From positions 1 through 63,161 of the forward strand of contig CAYSYM010000018.1 in the NCBI GenBank assembly GCA_964435115.1: DNA of 63,161 nt, written 5' to 3'. A program made the position numbers and the translations under genes. This document shows positions 1 through 11,992 of this stretch, in pieces (position 1 is the first letter of the stretch; the number at the start of each line of letters is the position of its first letter). Below the pieces are notes generated by a model that worked only from the letters and a program-made list of their open reading frames with translations, made no database searches and was not told the origin of the DNA. Source of the DNA: CAYSYM01 sp964435115. Lineage in GTDB: Bacteria > Chloroflexota > UBA6077 > CF-72.

Positions 1-147
1 CATCGCCGCCTGACGCCTCCCTGCCTCCGGCCGAACGGACGCCCACTCCTATGGGCTGGCGCCCCCAGACCCCCGAGACGAGCGGACGACCGATCCGAAA
101 CCGACAATCGTGAGACCCTGGGGGTTCGGGGGGTGCTGGCTGCGGGT

Positions 148-1053
148 TCAGGCGGCAGGCGAGGGACCTGCTCGCCGCGGGCTGGCGGCTGATGGCTCGC
201 GGCCAGCCAGGCGCTTGAGCGCGGCCACGTTCTCGGCGTCCGGACCCTCGTTCGTGTAGCCCGGCACCTCCAGGATCCACGGGAGCTCCTTCAAGGCCGG
301 GTGCCGGAGCATCAGCGCGAACGCTTCCTCGCCCAGGTGGCCCTTGCCAATATTCTCGTGGCGGTCGACCGCGCTGCCCAGCGGGACTTTCGAGTCGTTG
401 GCGTGGACGACCCTCAGGCGCTCGAGGCCCACGTGGCGGTCGAGCTTCTCCAGCGCCGCCTCCAGGCCGTCCGGGGTCCGGAGGTCGTAGCCCGAGGCGA
501 AGGCGTGCGCGGTGTCCAGGCACACGCCCATCCGCTCCGGCCGGCCGAGACTATCGAGGAGGAGGCCGAGCTGCTCGAAACGGGCTCCGAGGGTGTGGCC
601 AGAGCCGGCCGAGTTCTCCAGCAGGATCGGCGTCGAGCCGCCACCGGCGAGCACCTCTTCGAGTGCCGCGATCACGTTCCGCTCCGCCTCGGCGAGCAGC
701 TGGCCCTTCCCGGAGCCGACGTGCACCACCGCGCCCTGCAGCAGGCACCGGCCAGCCCCGGCAGAGCACGCTATCAGCGAGCCGATGGACCGCGCCCGAA
801 TCGTCGCCTCCGAGGAGGCCAGGTTGATCAGGTAGATCGCGTGGGCGAAGTTCGGGCCGATCCCCGCCTCGCGCGCTCGCTGCGCGAACCGCTCCAGCTC
901 GTCGTCGGCGTGCTTCGGCTCCAGCCAGCGCTGAGGCGCGCTGAGGAATACCTGGACGCACTCCGCGCCGATGGCCTGGGCGCGAGCGATGGCGGTTGAC
1001 AGCCCGCCGCTAGCGGAGACGTGGGCACCAAGGGGCATACCGATCCTGCGCAC
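148..1053 (-). CDS. nfo: Endonuclease IV (AP endonuclease)
   Basis: This is a TIM-barrel AP endonuclease that incises DNA 5' of abasic sites in base-excision repair. All nine metal ligands of the Nfo family can be placed by motif: H71, H111 (VVHVGSG), E146 (LLENSAGSG), D180 and H183 (CLDTAHAF), H217 (VHANDSK), D230 and H232 (VDRHENIG) and E262 (ILEVPG). The spacing is almost identical to that of E. coli Nfo. At 301 residues it is about 20 longer than usual because of an Ala/Arg-rich tail. The start at 1053 precedes RIGxHVSASGG-type sequence typical of the N-terminus. It is a single gene on the minus strand with 83 bases to the next minus gene. The 147 bases to its left hold no gene that I can see. 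Confidence 0.95.
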   Translation of the reverse strand: MRRIGMPLGAHVSASGGLSTAIARAQAIGAECVQVFLSAPQRWLEPKHADDELERFAQRAREAGIGPNFAHAIYLINLASSEATIRARSIGSLIACSAGAGRCLLQGAVVHVGSGKGQLLAEAERNVIAALEEVLAGGGSTPILLENSAGSGHTLGARFEQLGLLLDSLGRPERMGVCLDTAHAFASGYDLRTPDGLEAALEKLDRHVGLERLRVVHANDSKVPLGSAVDRHENIGKGHLGEEAFALMLRHPALKELPWILEVPGYTNEGPDAENVAALKRLAGREPSAASPRRAGPSPAA

Positions 1054-1136
1054 CGTGAGCTGGGTGAGACGTGCGAGCCATCGTACCCGACCCCCAACAC
1101 TCAGCCCCTATACCCACGCTGGCCGCTCGCGGCAGG

Positions 1137-2304
1137 CTATTGCCTGCCGCCCACGCCGTCCAGCGCCTGGGCCAGGTCCGCCTCCAGGTCGTCGGCGTCC
1201 TCGATTCCGACCGAGAGGCGGATCAACCCGTCCCGAATGCCGATCGCCGCGCGCAGCTTGGGCGGGATGCTGGCATGCGTCATCAGGGCGGGCAGCTCGA
1301 TCAGGCTCTCCACGCCTCCCAGGCTCTCCGCGAGCGTGAAGAGGCGCGTCGACTCGGCCACGGCCCTGGCGGCGTTCAGCCCGCCGCACACTTCGAAGGA
1401 GAGCATACCGCCGAAACCGCCCGGCATCTGCCGTTGCGCCAGGCCGTGCTGCGGGTGGCTCGGCAGGCCCGGGTAGAAGACGCGCTGGACGCCCGGGTGG
1501 CCTGCCAGGAAGCGCGCGATCCGTTCGGCATTGGCGCAGTGCTGGCGCATGCGCACGGCCAGCGTTTTCAGGCCGCGGAGCACCAGCCAGCTATCCATGG
1601 GCCCCGGCACGCCGCCCACCGCGTTCTGCAGGAACTTCAGCCGTTCGTACAGCTCGTCGCTTGACGTCACGAGCGCGCCGCCGACCACGTCGGAGTGGCC
1701 GCCCAGGTACTTGGTGGTGCTGTGGTGCACCACGTCAGCGCCCAGCTCCAGCGGCCGCTGGCAGTAAGGGCTGGCGAACGTGTTGTCGACGACCACGTGG
1801 ATGCCACGCGGCCGGGCGATCTCGGCCACCGCGGCCACGTCGACCAGCTTCATCAGCGGGTTGGTCGGGCTCTCCAGCCAGATCAGCCGCGTCCGCTCCT
1901 GGACGGCCGCGGCGACATTCTCCGGCCGGGTGGCGTCGACGAAGCTGAAGTGCAGGCCGGCGCGCTCCAGGACGCGCCGGAACAGGCGGAACGTCCCGCC
2001 GTAGACGTCGTCCGCCACCACCACGTGGTCCCCGGACTCGAGCAGGTGCAGCAGCGTGTCCTCGGCGGCGAGGCCGCTCGCGAAGGCCAGCCCGTAACGC
2101 CCGCCTTCCAGCGAGGCGAGGCAGGCTTCGAGCGCCGTCCGGGTCGGGTTGGCGGTGCGCGAGTAGTCGTAGCCTTTGTGGACGCCTACGGCCTCCTGGG
2201 CGTAGGTGCTCGTCTGGTAGATCGGCACCACGACCGCGCCGGTCGCGGGGTCGGGCGCCTGCCCCACGTGGATCGCCCGGGTGGCGAAACCATCCTGTGA
2301 GCCC

Positions 2305-2315
<11 letters not shown>
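1137..2315 (-). CDS. Cystathionine gamma-lyase / gamma-synthase family PLP enzyme
   Basis: This is a Cys/Met-metabolism PLP enzyme of 392 residues. The PLP lysine lies in HSTTKYLGGHSD, the cofactor aspartate in VVVDNTFASPY, and the substrate loop YSRTANPTR is present. It follows the cystathionine beta-synthase gene and overlaps it by 11 bases, so the two are co-transcribed. In that pairing the likely reaction is cleavage of cystathionine to cysteine, 2-oxobutyrate and ammonia (reverse transsulfuration). Gamma-synthase activity cannot be ruled out from sequence because the two activities share this fold and its motifs. The family is certain; the direction of the pathway is inferred from the neighbour. 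Confidence 0.9.
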
Positions 2316-3723
<1,408 letters not shown>

Positions 3724-3804
3724 GGCGAAGCCAGCATACCCCTGTTCAGGCGCGGCGCGTAAGATGCGCTGCGCCTCTCGGGTGCGCTTCGCTATGCTGC
3801 GCCC

Positions 3805-4803
3805 GTGCCTCCAGCCACGCCGAGCCCACCGGTCGAGATCGAGCCTGAGCGTGCGGCCGCCGTCCAACAGCTGCTCTTGGCCTGGTTCGACCGGCTCGGG
3901 CGCGACCTCCCCTGGCGGTCCACCCGCGACCCGTACGCGATCCTCGTCTCCGAGGTGATGCTCCAGCAGACCCAGGTCGACCGCGTGATCCCCCGGTGGT
4001 ACGCCTGGCTGGATCGGTTTCCGACCCTGCAGGCGCTGGCGGCGGCCTCGCGCTCCGACGTCATCCGTGCCTGGCAGGGGCTGGGGTACAACCTGCGGGC
4101 AGTCCGCCTGCACGAGATCGCCCGGCAGGCGGTCGAGCGCTTCGGAGGCTGCCTGCCCGGCACGCTCGACGGCCTGCTGGCCCTGAAGGGCATCGGCCAC
4201 TACACCGCCGGCGCCGTCGCCTGCTTCGCCTACGGCCAGCCAGTCGCGCTGGTGGACACGAACGTGCGACGTGTGCTCGGGCGCGTCTTCCTCGGGCTGC
4301 CGCTGGCGGGGCCGGAACAGGAGCGGGCAGTGGTGGAGGTAGCCGAGCAGACGCTGCCGGCGGGCGAGGCGTACGCCTGGAACCAGGCGCTGATGGACCT
4401 GGGTGCCAGGATCTGCACAGTCCACCGGCCGGCCTGCCTGGTGTGCCCGCTGGCCACCGCGTGCGCGGCGGCCCCGTGGATGAGCGCGTGGCCCGAGCAG
4501 CGGCGCCAGCGCCTGCGCGAGGCGCGCGCCACGTACGCCACCGCGCAGCGCCGGCAGTCCGAGGAGAGCCGCTACTACCGCGGCCGGCTGGTGGACGCGG
4601 TGCGGGCGCTGGAGCCGGGTGAGACCGCGAGCCTCGGTGAGCTGGCACCACGGGTGGGAGAAGGGGCAGCGCGTGGCCTGGGCGGGCCAGACCTGGCCTG
4701 GCTGGCCGGACTGGCCCGGAAGCTCGCGGCGGACGGGCTACTCAGTCTGCGTGGCGACCTGGCCGGCGACCCCGCGGCCCTGCGCGTCACACTCCCGGAG
4801 TAG
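3805..4803 (+). CDS. mutY: A/G-specific adenine DNA glycosylase
   Basis: This HhH-GPD glycosylase removes adenine mispaired with 8-oxoguanine. Visible elements are LPWR at 35-38, the glutamate motif SEVMLQQTQV around E50, the helix-hairpin-helix LKGIGHYTAGA at 127-137, the catalytic Asp D151 (VDTN), and the 4Fe-4S ligands C204, C211, C214 and C220. The usual C-terminal MutT-like 8-oxoG-reading domain is not recognisable. Instead there are about 100 residues rich in Arg and Ala with a short winged-helix look. The start is GTG at 3805. The gene is divergent from cbs, and its last 66 bases overlap the convergent Ham1-like gene. Confidence 0.93.
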   Translation: MPPATPSPPVEIEPERAAAVQQLLLAWFDRLGRDLPWRSTRDPYAILVSEVMLQQTQVDRVIPRWYAWLDRFPTLQALAAASRSDVIRAWQGLGYNLRAVRLHEIARQAVERFGGCLPGTLDGLLALKGIGHYTAGAVACFAYGQPVALVDTNVRRVLGRVFLGLPLAGPEQERAVVEVAEQTLPAGEAYAWNQALMDLGARICTVHRPACLVCPLATACAAAPWMSAWPEQRRQRLREARATYATAQRRQSEESRYYRGRLVDAVRALEPGETASLGELAPRVGEGAARGLGGPDLAWLAGLARKLAADGLLSLRGDLAGDPAALRVTLPE

Positions 4804-5412
4804 CCCCTGCACGCCGTCCCGCACGAGCGGTGCGAGCTTCACCCAGTGGTCGTCAAGCGCGTCCCGTTCGCCGGCGGCCAGGTCGCCGTACCGCCGCCGT
4901 TCGGGTCCAAACAGGAGCAGGCCTGGCAGCCAGAAGCCGGCCGGGACGTGGCGCGGGTCGTACGTGGTGGCGACCTCCCGGGGTGCGCCGACGGCTTCCC
5001 AGGAGGCGAGCAGGCGGCTGTCCGCTCGCGCGAGTGCGGCCGCCTCCACGTGGAACGCCACCCGGTCGGACCCGCGCACGTCACGCAGCAGCTCGAGCAG
5101 GTGATGCGCGCGCTCTTCATCCGTCGCCTCGTCGCCGGCGGCACGCCGGGTTCGCGTGGAGCGCCACCGGTCGCCGAGCGCGGGAATGTGGAGCCCGCCA
5201 TCGCTCGCCAGGGTCGCCAGGCCGGAGCGCAGCGCCCACGCGCGGGCCTTGGCCTCCGCGTTCGCCCGGTGCGACCGCTCACCCTCCGCGGCATCGGGCG
5301 GCGGACCAGCATCGGCGGGCGTGGCGATCTCCAGGTCCAGCTCGCGCAGGATCGCCCGCAGACGCAGCAGCTTGGCCGGGTTGCTGGTGCCGATAAGCAG
5401 CTTCGGCGTCAT
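4738..5412 (-). CDS. Ham1/RdgB-like non-canonical NTP pyrophosphatase (divergent)
   Basis: The 224-residue protein opens with a Ham1-type N-terminus (IGTSNPAKLLRLRAIL) and keeps a recognisable SHRANAEAKARAWALRSGL helix followed by ASDGGLHIPAL, the counterpart of the ADDSGLEVDAL active-site strand. The family hydrolyses ITP, XTP and dITP to sanitise nucleotide pools. The segment after residue 80 diverges from standard RdgB (WRSTRTRRAAG in place of the usual GVYSARYAG), so substrate and activity are uncertain. Its ATG shares one base with the stop of the upstream PAP2 gene (TGATG). It is last in the long minus-strand run from the sulfonate transporter, and its 3' end overlaps convergent mutY. 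Confidence 0.72.
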   Translation of the reverse strand: MTPKLLIGTSNPAKLLRLRAILRELDLEIATPADAGPPPDAAEGERSHRANAEAKARAWALRSGLATLASDGGLHIPALGDRWRSTRTRRAAGDEATDEERAHHLLELLRDVRGSDRVAFHVEAAALARADSRLLASWEAVGAPREVATTYDPRHVPAGFWLPGLLLFGPERRRYGDLAAGERDALDDHWVKLAPLVRDGVQGLLRECDAQGRGVAGQVATQTE

Positions 5413-5909
5413 CAGCCCCGGAACAATCTGCCTACCAGGAGGCCGAGTGCTGCCCCGGCCGCGATGTCGGATGGGTAGTGCAGTCCGGCCGCTACCCGCG
5501 TGACCGCCAGGCCCCAGGCGGCCGCACGCATGAGGCGGCTGATGGGCGCGCTGGCCGGCCGGGCGATGGTGGCCATAGCCACCGCCGCGGCGACGTGGCG
5601 TGACGGGAACGATCGGTGGGGCGCATGGTCGACCAGCTCCTTCACCGGGTCCAGGCGGACGAAGGGCCGGGTGCGGCGCCAGGTGCGTCCGACGCCCTCC
5701 ACCAGGGCGTAGACGGCGGCGACCGCGGCAAGCATCCTGAGCGAGGCGCGCCACCGCCCCCCCAGCCCCAGCAGCACCATGAGGGCGATCTCGGTCGCCG
5801 CGAGCCCGGTAGCCCCAGCCGCCACTGCCTGCGAGACCGCCCGCGAGCGTCGGGTCAGTCCGTTCAGCTCGCGCGCCAGCGCATGGTCCACCGCCACCAG
5901 GAGCTGCAT
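5412..5909 (-). CDS. PAP2-superfamily membrane phosphatase
   Basis: A 165-residue integral membrane protein with the three PAP2 motifs: RTWRRTRP at 75-82 (the KX6RP motif with Arg for Lys), FPSRH at 101-105 (PSGH-like, Arg for Gly) and GLHYPSD with H144 and D148. Such enzymes remove phosphate from lipid substrates such as phosphatidic acid or undecaprenyl pyrophosphate. The frame is open upstream, but the ATG at 5909 matches the usual short N-terminus and removes overlap with the CoA-binding gene. Hydrophobic segments occur around 38-50, 58-72, 107-117 and 152-162. Its stop overlaps the start of the Ham1-like gene. The actual substrate cannot be deduced. Confidence 0.85.
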   Translation of the reverse strand: MQLLVAVDHALARELNGLTRRSRAVSQAVAAGATGLAATEIALMVLLGLGGRWRASLRMLAAVAAVYALVEGVGRTWRRTRPFVRLDPVKELVDHAPHRSFPSRHVAAAVAMATIARPASAPISRLMRAAAWGLAVTRVAAGLHYPSDIAAGAALGLLVGRLFRG

Positions 5910-5955
5910 GGCGCGGAGTGTAGCGATCCGCGGATCGCCCGCTCGCGGCAGGCGT

Positions 5956-6488
5956 TCAGGAGCGGTCCAGGTGCGGAGGTGAGGCGGCGAGGGTGCCGCG
6001 GCGGGCGGTGATGCGGGTGGTGTTGAAGCCGAGCCAGTGCATGCGGCCGAGGTGGCGGGCATGCTCGACCTTCATGCAGCGGTCCATGACCACCGCCAGG
6101 CCGCCCCGCTCCGCGATCTCAGCGCCCTCGAAGCTGACCACGCCGAACTGCAGCCACAACGCCTTCGCCCCAATCGCCACGGCCTCGCGGGCGACGCCGG
6201 GCACGGCGTTCGGCGCGCGGAAGACATCCACCACGTCCACCGGGAAGGGGATGGCGTGCAGGCTCGGGTAGCTCGTCTCGCCCAGGATCGTCCGCTCACG
6301 TGGGTTGATGGGCACGACCCGGTAGCCGTGCCGCTGCAGGTAGAAGGCGACGAAGTTGCTGGGCCGCAGCTCGTTCGGCGACAGACCGACCACGGCGACG
6401 ACCCGGGTGGGGTGCAGGATCGCCTTGATCGTGCGCTCGGCCTGGTAGCGGGCAGGGACGAGCGGCGTCGGCGCGGGCGAGGGATGCG

Positions 6489-6492
<4 letters not shown>
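5956..6492 (-). CDS. CoA-binding domain protein (YccU type)
   Basis: A 178-residue single-domain Rossmann protein of the succinyl-CoA-synthetase CoA-binding family. VVAVVGLSPNELRPSNFVAFYLQRHGY is the nucleotide-binding strand-loop-helix, followed by VVPINPRE, VDVVDVFR, ALWLQFGVV and VMDRCMKVEH, all characteristic of YccU-like proteins. No partner catalytic domain is present. The start ATG overlaps the metY stop (ATGA), so it is translationally coupled to metY. A link between this family and Met metabolism has been suggested by co-occurrence but the biochemical role is unknown. Confidence 0.85.
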
Positions 6493-7880
<1,388 letters not shown>

Positions 7881-7909
7881 ATCGCCTCGGATTGTCCTCG
7901 ACGCGGGGG

Positions 7910-9331
7910 TCAGCAGCCCAGCGGCCACCTGGTCCAGGTGGCCGCGCTGGCCGGCTCGGCGGTGGTGTGCCCGCGCATGAGCGCGAGGAAGCGCTCGATG
8001 AGCGGGACCATCTTCACCTCTTCGAGCAGGAAAGAGTCGTGGCCGTAGGACGCCGGGAGCACGTGGTGCTCAACGTCTTTGCGGTGGGCGTGCAGCGCCT
8101 GCACGATCTCCTCCGAGTCGCGCGAGGGGTAGAGCCAGTCGGACGAGAAGGAGATGAGCAGGAAGCTCGCCCGCGCGTCACGCAGCGCACGCTCGAGCGA
8201 GCCGCCACCGTGCGAGCGGGCGAGGTCGAAGTAGGTGAGCGCGCGCGAGATGACGAGGTAGCTGTTGGCATCGAAGCGGGCGGCGAAGCCGGCCCCCTGG
8301 TGACGTAGGTAGCTCTCCACCTGGAAGTCGGCCTCGTCGAGTGAGTACGAGTAGGCGCCTCGGTCCTGGAGGCGGCGGCCGAACTTCTCCTGCATGCCCT
8401 GGGCAGACAGGTACGTTACGTGCCCGACCATGCGCGCGAGGCCGAGGCCGCGCGCCGGCGCGCGGCCGGTGCTGTAGTAGCGTCCGCCCTGCCAGTCCGG
8501 GTCGGCCATGATGGCGTTTCGGGCGATCGCATTCCACGCCACCCCCTGCGCGCTGAGGTGCGCGGTGCTGGCGATGGGGATGCAGCCGCGCACGGCGTCG
8601 GGGTAGGCCACCGCCCACTCGAGCGCTTGCATGCCACCGAGCGAGCCGCCGGCGACCGCCAGCAGGCGCTGGATGCCCAGCACCTCGCGCAGGAAGGCGC
8701 GCTGGGCGCGCACCATGTCGCCCACGGTCACCACCGGGAACGCCGGCCCGTACGGCTCGCCGGTCGTGGGGTTGATCGAGGAGGGGCCCGTCGAGCCGCG
8801 GCAGCTTCCGATGAGGTTGGTACAGACCACGAAGTAGCGATCGGTGTCGAAGGCCTTGCCGGGGCCGATCATGCCGTCCCACCAGCCGAGGCCGCCGCGT
8901 GGGCGGACGCCACGCTCCTCGGCGCCGAAGCCGTCGACCGCGCTCGGGGCGTCGGGCTCCTCGCTCCAGCCGGCGGCGTGCGCGTCGCCGCTGAGAGCGT
9001 GGCAGACCAGCACCACGTTGTCGCGGGCGGGTGAGAGCCGGCCGTACGTCTCGTACGCGATGCGCACCGGCGCGAGCACCCTGCCTGAGTCCAGCGGCAG
9101 CGGGTCGGCGAGATCGGCACACCGCGTGCTGACCAGGCCCACCGAGCCGCGGGCGGCTTCCTCCCGGCTTGCCTCGGGCAGCCACGGCGGCCGGGCGAGG
9201 CGGTGCGTTGCCGTGGCAATGGGCCCGGCCTCTCCGAAGCGACGGCCAGCGTCCGTCTGAGATCGCGGGCCGGGCAGCGGCGTAGCGCGATCGTCCGAGG
9301 GCGCTGGCGAGTCGGGGACCGACATGCTCAT
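7910..9331 (-). CDS. metX: Homoserine O-acetyltransferase
   Basis: An alpha/beta-hydrolase-fold acyltransferase of 473 residues that activates homoserine for direct sulfhydrylation. The nucleophile Ser is in GGSLGGMQALEW, the acid Asp in SSDWLYP and the His in YGHDSFLLE. HALSGDAHAAG and GWWDGMIGPGKAFDTDRYFVVC are hallmark strands. The N-terminal 75 residues are low-complexity and not conserved, so the true start could lie further in than 9331. It overlaps the ABC ATPase stop by 4 bases and precedes metY, its metabolic partner. Whether acetyl- or succinyl-CoA is used cannot be decided from sequence alone. Confidence 0.93.
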   Translation of the reverse strand: MSMSVPDSPAPSDDRATPLPGPRSQTDAGRRFGEAGPIATATHRLARPPWLPEASREEAARGSVGLVSTRCADLADPLPLDSGRVLAPVRIAYETYGRLSPARDNVVLVCHALSGDAHAAGWSEEPDAPSAVDGFGAEERGVRPRGGLGWWDGMIGPGKAFDTDRYFVVCTNLIGSCRGSTGPSSINPTTGEPYGPAFPVVTVGDMVRAQRAFLREVLGIQRLLAVAGGSLGGMQALEWAVAYPDAVRGCIPIASTAHLSAQGVAWNAIARNAIMADPDWQGGRYYSTGRAPARGLGLARMVGHVTYLSAQGMQEKFGRRLQDRGAYSYSLDEADFQVESYLRHQGAGFAARFDANSYLVISRALTYFDLARSHGGGSLERALRDARASFLLISFSSDWLYPSRDSEEIVQALHAHRKDVEHHVLPASYGHDSFLLEEVKMVPLIERFLALMRGHTTAEPASAATWTRWPLGC

Positions 9332-10095
9332 GCTGGGAGGGGGCGAACGGTGGCGGCTGGCTGTCGTTCGAGGTGGAGCGCCTCAAGCAGGCGGGCGCGG
9401 AGCGCAGCCAGGGCAGGGTCACGGCGGTCGCGCGGGCGCGGGCGGCCCACCGGGAGGTCGTGCTGCACCCGGGCCGGACGCTCGGTGAGGAGCACCACGC
9501 GGTCGGCCAGGTAGACCGCCTCGTCCAGGTCGTGGGTCACGAGCAGGAGGGTGGGGCGGTAGCGGGCCCAGGCTGCGAGCAGGTGGTCCTGGAGACGCAT
9601 GCGGGTGAAGGCGTCCAGCGCGCTGAACGGCTCGTCCAGCAGCAGCACCTGTGGCTCGGCCACCAGCGCCCGTGCCAGCGCGACGCGCTGGGCCATGCCG
9701 CCGGAGAGGTGCTTGGGCAGGGCTCGCGCGTGCTCCGCCAGGCCCACCACGGCGAGCGTCTCGCCCACCAGCACCTCGGCGCGGGCCGAGCCACGGTCCG
9801 GCAGGCCGAAGGCGACGTTCTCCGCGACTCGCAGCCAGGGGAAGAGGCGCGGCTCCTGGAAGACCACGCCCACGGCCGGGTTGGGGCCACACACGTGGAG
9901 GTCGCCGACGCGAACCTCGCCCTTGTAGCGGATGTCCAGGCCGGCCACCAGCCGCAGCAGCGTGCTCTTGCCGCAGCCACTTGGACCGACGAGAGCGACG
10001 ATCTCGCCGGCGGCGACTGCCAGGTCCACACCTCCCAGCACGGGCGCCTCGGCGTAGCGTTTGCGCAGCCCCTGCAGGGCAAGCGGCTGGCTCAC
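9328..10095 (-). CDS. ssuB: ABC transporter ATPase, nitrate/sulfonate/taurine type
   Basis: A 255-residue ATPase with Walker A GPSGCGKST, Q-loop VVFQEPRLFPWL, signature LSGGMAQRVALARAL, Walker B VLLLDEPFSALD and H-loop VTHDLDEA. The FQEPRLFPWL form and the overall length are typical of the SsuB/TauB/NrtD group. It energises uptake of an organic sulfur or nitrogen compound. The start is taken as GTG at 10095 because it overlaps the permease stop (GTGA) and matches the family N-terminus; upstream reading is not conserved. Position before metX and metY favours a sulfur substrate such as an alkanesulfonate. Confidence 0.9.
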   Translation of the reverse strand: MSQPLALQGLRKRYAEAPVLGGVDLAVAAGEIVALVGPSGCGKSTLLRLVAGLDIRYKGEVRVGDLHVCGPNPAVGVVFQEPRLFPWLRVAENVAFGLPDRGSARAEVLVGETLAVVGLAEHARALPKHLSGGMAQRVALARALVAEPQVLLLDEPFSALDAFTRMRLQDHLLAAWARYRPTLLLVTHDLDEAVYLADRVVLLTERPARVQHDLPVGRPRPRDRRDPALAALRARLLEALHLERQPAATVRPLPA

Positions 10096-10961
10096 GGGCG
10101 CGCTCGCGTGGCGCTGGACGCTGCCGCCCGCTCCGCCAGGGAGACGGGGTCGCTCACGAGGGTGTCGCGCCAGCCCAGGAGGCGATCTTCGACGCTCCTC
10201 AGCGCGGTGTCGGCAAGCTTGCCCAGAGTGGCCAGGGCGAGCATGGCGACCAGCAGCAGGTCCACGCGGGCGGTGTTCTGGCTGTCGGTGAGCAGGAAGC
10301 CCAGCCCGCGTGTGGAGGCGATCATCTCGGCCACGACCACGAACAGCCATGCCTGGCTCATCCCCAGCCGCAGGCCGGTGAGCAGACTGGGTAAGCTGGC
10401 TGGCAGGATGATGCGGCACGCGATCTCACCCCAGCCGAGGTTGTAGATGCGGCCGACCTCCACCAGCTTGCGGTCGACCCCGCGCACCCCGGCCACCAGG
10501 TTGACGTAGACCGGGAAGAACGCGCCGATGGCGATGAGCGCCACCTTGGGTGGCTCGTCGATGCCCATCCAGAGCACGAGCAGCGGCGCCCAGGCCAGGG
10601 TGGGCACGGTTCGCACCGCCTGGAGGGTGGGGTCCAGGAAACGGTCGGCGGCGTGCGAAAGGCCGACGATCGTGCCGAGCGCCAGAGCGAGGCTGGCGCC
10701 GAGAGCGAAGCCGACCAGGACGCGCGTGGTGGTGGCGACCACGTGCGCCTGCAGCAAGCCGCGCTCGAGGAGGCTGAGGCCCGCGCCAAGCACCTCCGGC
10801 GGGGGTGGGAGCTGGTAGGCTTTGAAGACACCGAACGCGACGGAGCCCTGCCAGAGCGCGAGGAGCAGGGCTGGCAGGACCCAGCCAGCGGCGGACGGAC
10901 GCCGGCTGGGGAGGCGAGTGGGCGGCGCGACCAGGCGGCGCGCGACGACGCGAACGGGCAC
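10092..10961 (-). CDS. ssuC: ABC transporter permease, sulfonate/nitrate type
   Basis: A 289-residue integral membrane permease with six predicted membrane segments and the cytoplasmic EAA-type loop (GWGEIACRIILPASLPSLLTGLRLGMSQAW) that docks the ATPase. RTVPTLAWAPLLVLWMGI is the conserved SsuC/TauC/NrtB strand. The start is GTG at 10961. It lies 5 bases after the binding-protein gene and overlaps the ATPase gene by 4. The long, charged N-terminal tail before the first membrane helix (about 25 residues) is slightly unusual. Confidence 0.9.
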   Translation of the reverse strand: MPVRVVARRLVAPPTRLPSRRPSAAGWVLPALLLALWQGSVAFGVFKAYQLPPPPEVLGAGLSLLERGLLQAHVVATTTRVLVGFALGASLALALGTIVGLSHAADRFLDPTLQAVRTVPTLAWAPLLVLWMGIDEPPKVALIAIGAFFPVYVNLVAGVRGVDRKLVEVGRIYNLGWGEIACRIILPASLPSLLTGLRLGMSQAWLFVVVAEMIASTRGLGFLLTDSQNTARVDLLLVAMLALATLGKLADTALRSVEDRLLGWRDTLVSDPVSLAERAAASSATRARP

Positions 10962-10966
10962 GGGAC

Positions 10967-11959
10967 TTACCGGCCCACTGCCTGCTGCGCGTAGGTCGGC
11001 TCGAAGAGCGTGCGGAGCGCCTGGTCCGGGTCGGCCCCGTCCTTGACCAGCCGCTCTGCCTTGAGAATCGGGACCACCGCCGCGAGCGCCCGGCGCTGCT
11101 CCTCACCCGGGACGGGATCGTGCTGGAGGTTCATCCGCTCCAGCAGCTCGCGCCGCGCGACCTGCAGGCTGATGTTGGACTCCTCGGCCAGGATCCGCGC
11201 CGCCTCCTCGCGGTTCTCGAGCGTCCACTGCCGCGCGCGCTCGTACAGTTGGATGACCGTCCGCGTCGCCCCGGGGTTCGCCTGCAGGAAATCCTCGCGC
11301 GTGTTGAGGGTGCCGTAGGTGTTGAAACCGCGATTGCGGTACAGCAGGCGACTGCCGGCCTCGAGCTCGCTGGCAGCCATGTACGGGTCGAGACCCGCCC
11401 AGGCGGCCACGTCGCCCCGCTCAAGCGCGGCGCGGCCGGCGTCGTGCTGGACGTTGACGATCTCGACGTCGGCCTGGCTGAGGCCGTTCTCGCCCAGCGT
11501 GCGCAGCAGGAAGAAGAATGGGTCGGTGCCCTTGGTGGCGGCTACCTTCTGGCCCTTGAGCTGCCTGGGGTCCGTGATGGGCGAGTCCCTGGCGACGACG
11601 AGCGCGGTCCACTCTGGCTGCGCGTAGACGTAGACCGTCTTGAGCGGGGTGCCGTTGGTGCGTTCGAGGAGCGCCGCGGCGCCGGCGGTGGAGCCGAAGT
11701 CGACGGCGCCGGAGCGGACGAACTCATTGGCCTTGTTGGAGCCGCCGCTGAGGACCCACTTGACGGCGGTGCCGTCGGCCTTGAAGGCTTCCTCAGCCCA
11801 GCCCATCTTCTTCAGCACGAGCGACGTCGGGGAGTAGTAGGCGTAGTCGAGGCGAATCTCGGCCAATCTGGGCGAGGCCGGCGCGCAGGCGGCCAGGGCC
11901 GCGGCGAGGGCCAGGGCGCCGATGGGTAGGGCCGTGCGCACGAGACGCGGGACCGGCAT
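10967..11959 (-). CDS. ssuA: Substrate-binding lipoprotein, sulfonate/nitrate ABC transporter
   Basis: A 330-residue binding protein with a lipoprotein signal: basic N-terminus, hydrophobic run to residue 24, and lipobox ALAAC with C25 as the lipidated residue. The mature part reads like SsuA/TauA (LDYAYYSPTSLVLKKMGW, GAVDFGSTAGAAALL, GQKVAATKGTD, WAGLDPYMAASEL). It would sit on the outer face of the membrane and deliver ligand to the permease encoded next. A good ribosome site (GGGAGGGAG) precedes the ATG. First gene of the eight-gene minus-strand run. Confidence 0.92.
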   Translation of the reverse strand: MPVPRLVRTALPIGALALAAALAACAPASPRLAEIRLDYAYYSPTSLVLKKMGWAEEAFKADGTAVKWVLSGGSNKANEFVRSGAVDFGSTAGAAALLERTNGTPLKTVYVYAQPEWTALVVARDSPITDPRQLKGQKVAATKGTDPFFFLLRTLGENGLSQADVEIVNVQHDAGRAALERGDVAAWAGLDPYMAASELEAGSRLLYRNRGFNTYGTLNTREDFLQANPGATRTVIQLYERARQWTLENREEAARILAEESNISLQVARRELLERMNLQHDPVPGEEQRRALAAVVPILKAERLVKDGADPDQALRTLFEPTYAQQAVGR

Positions 11960-11992
11960 GGTGGAAGCTCCCTCCCGACCGACGAGGCCGAC

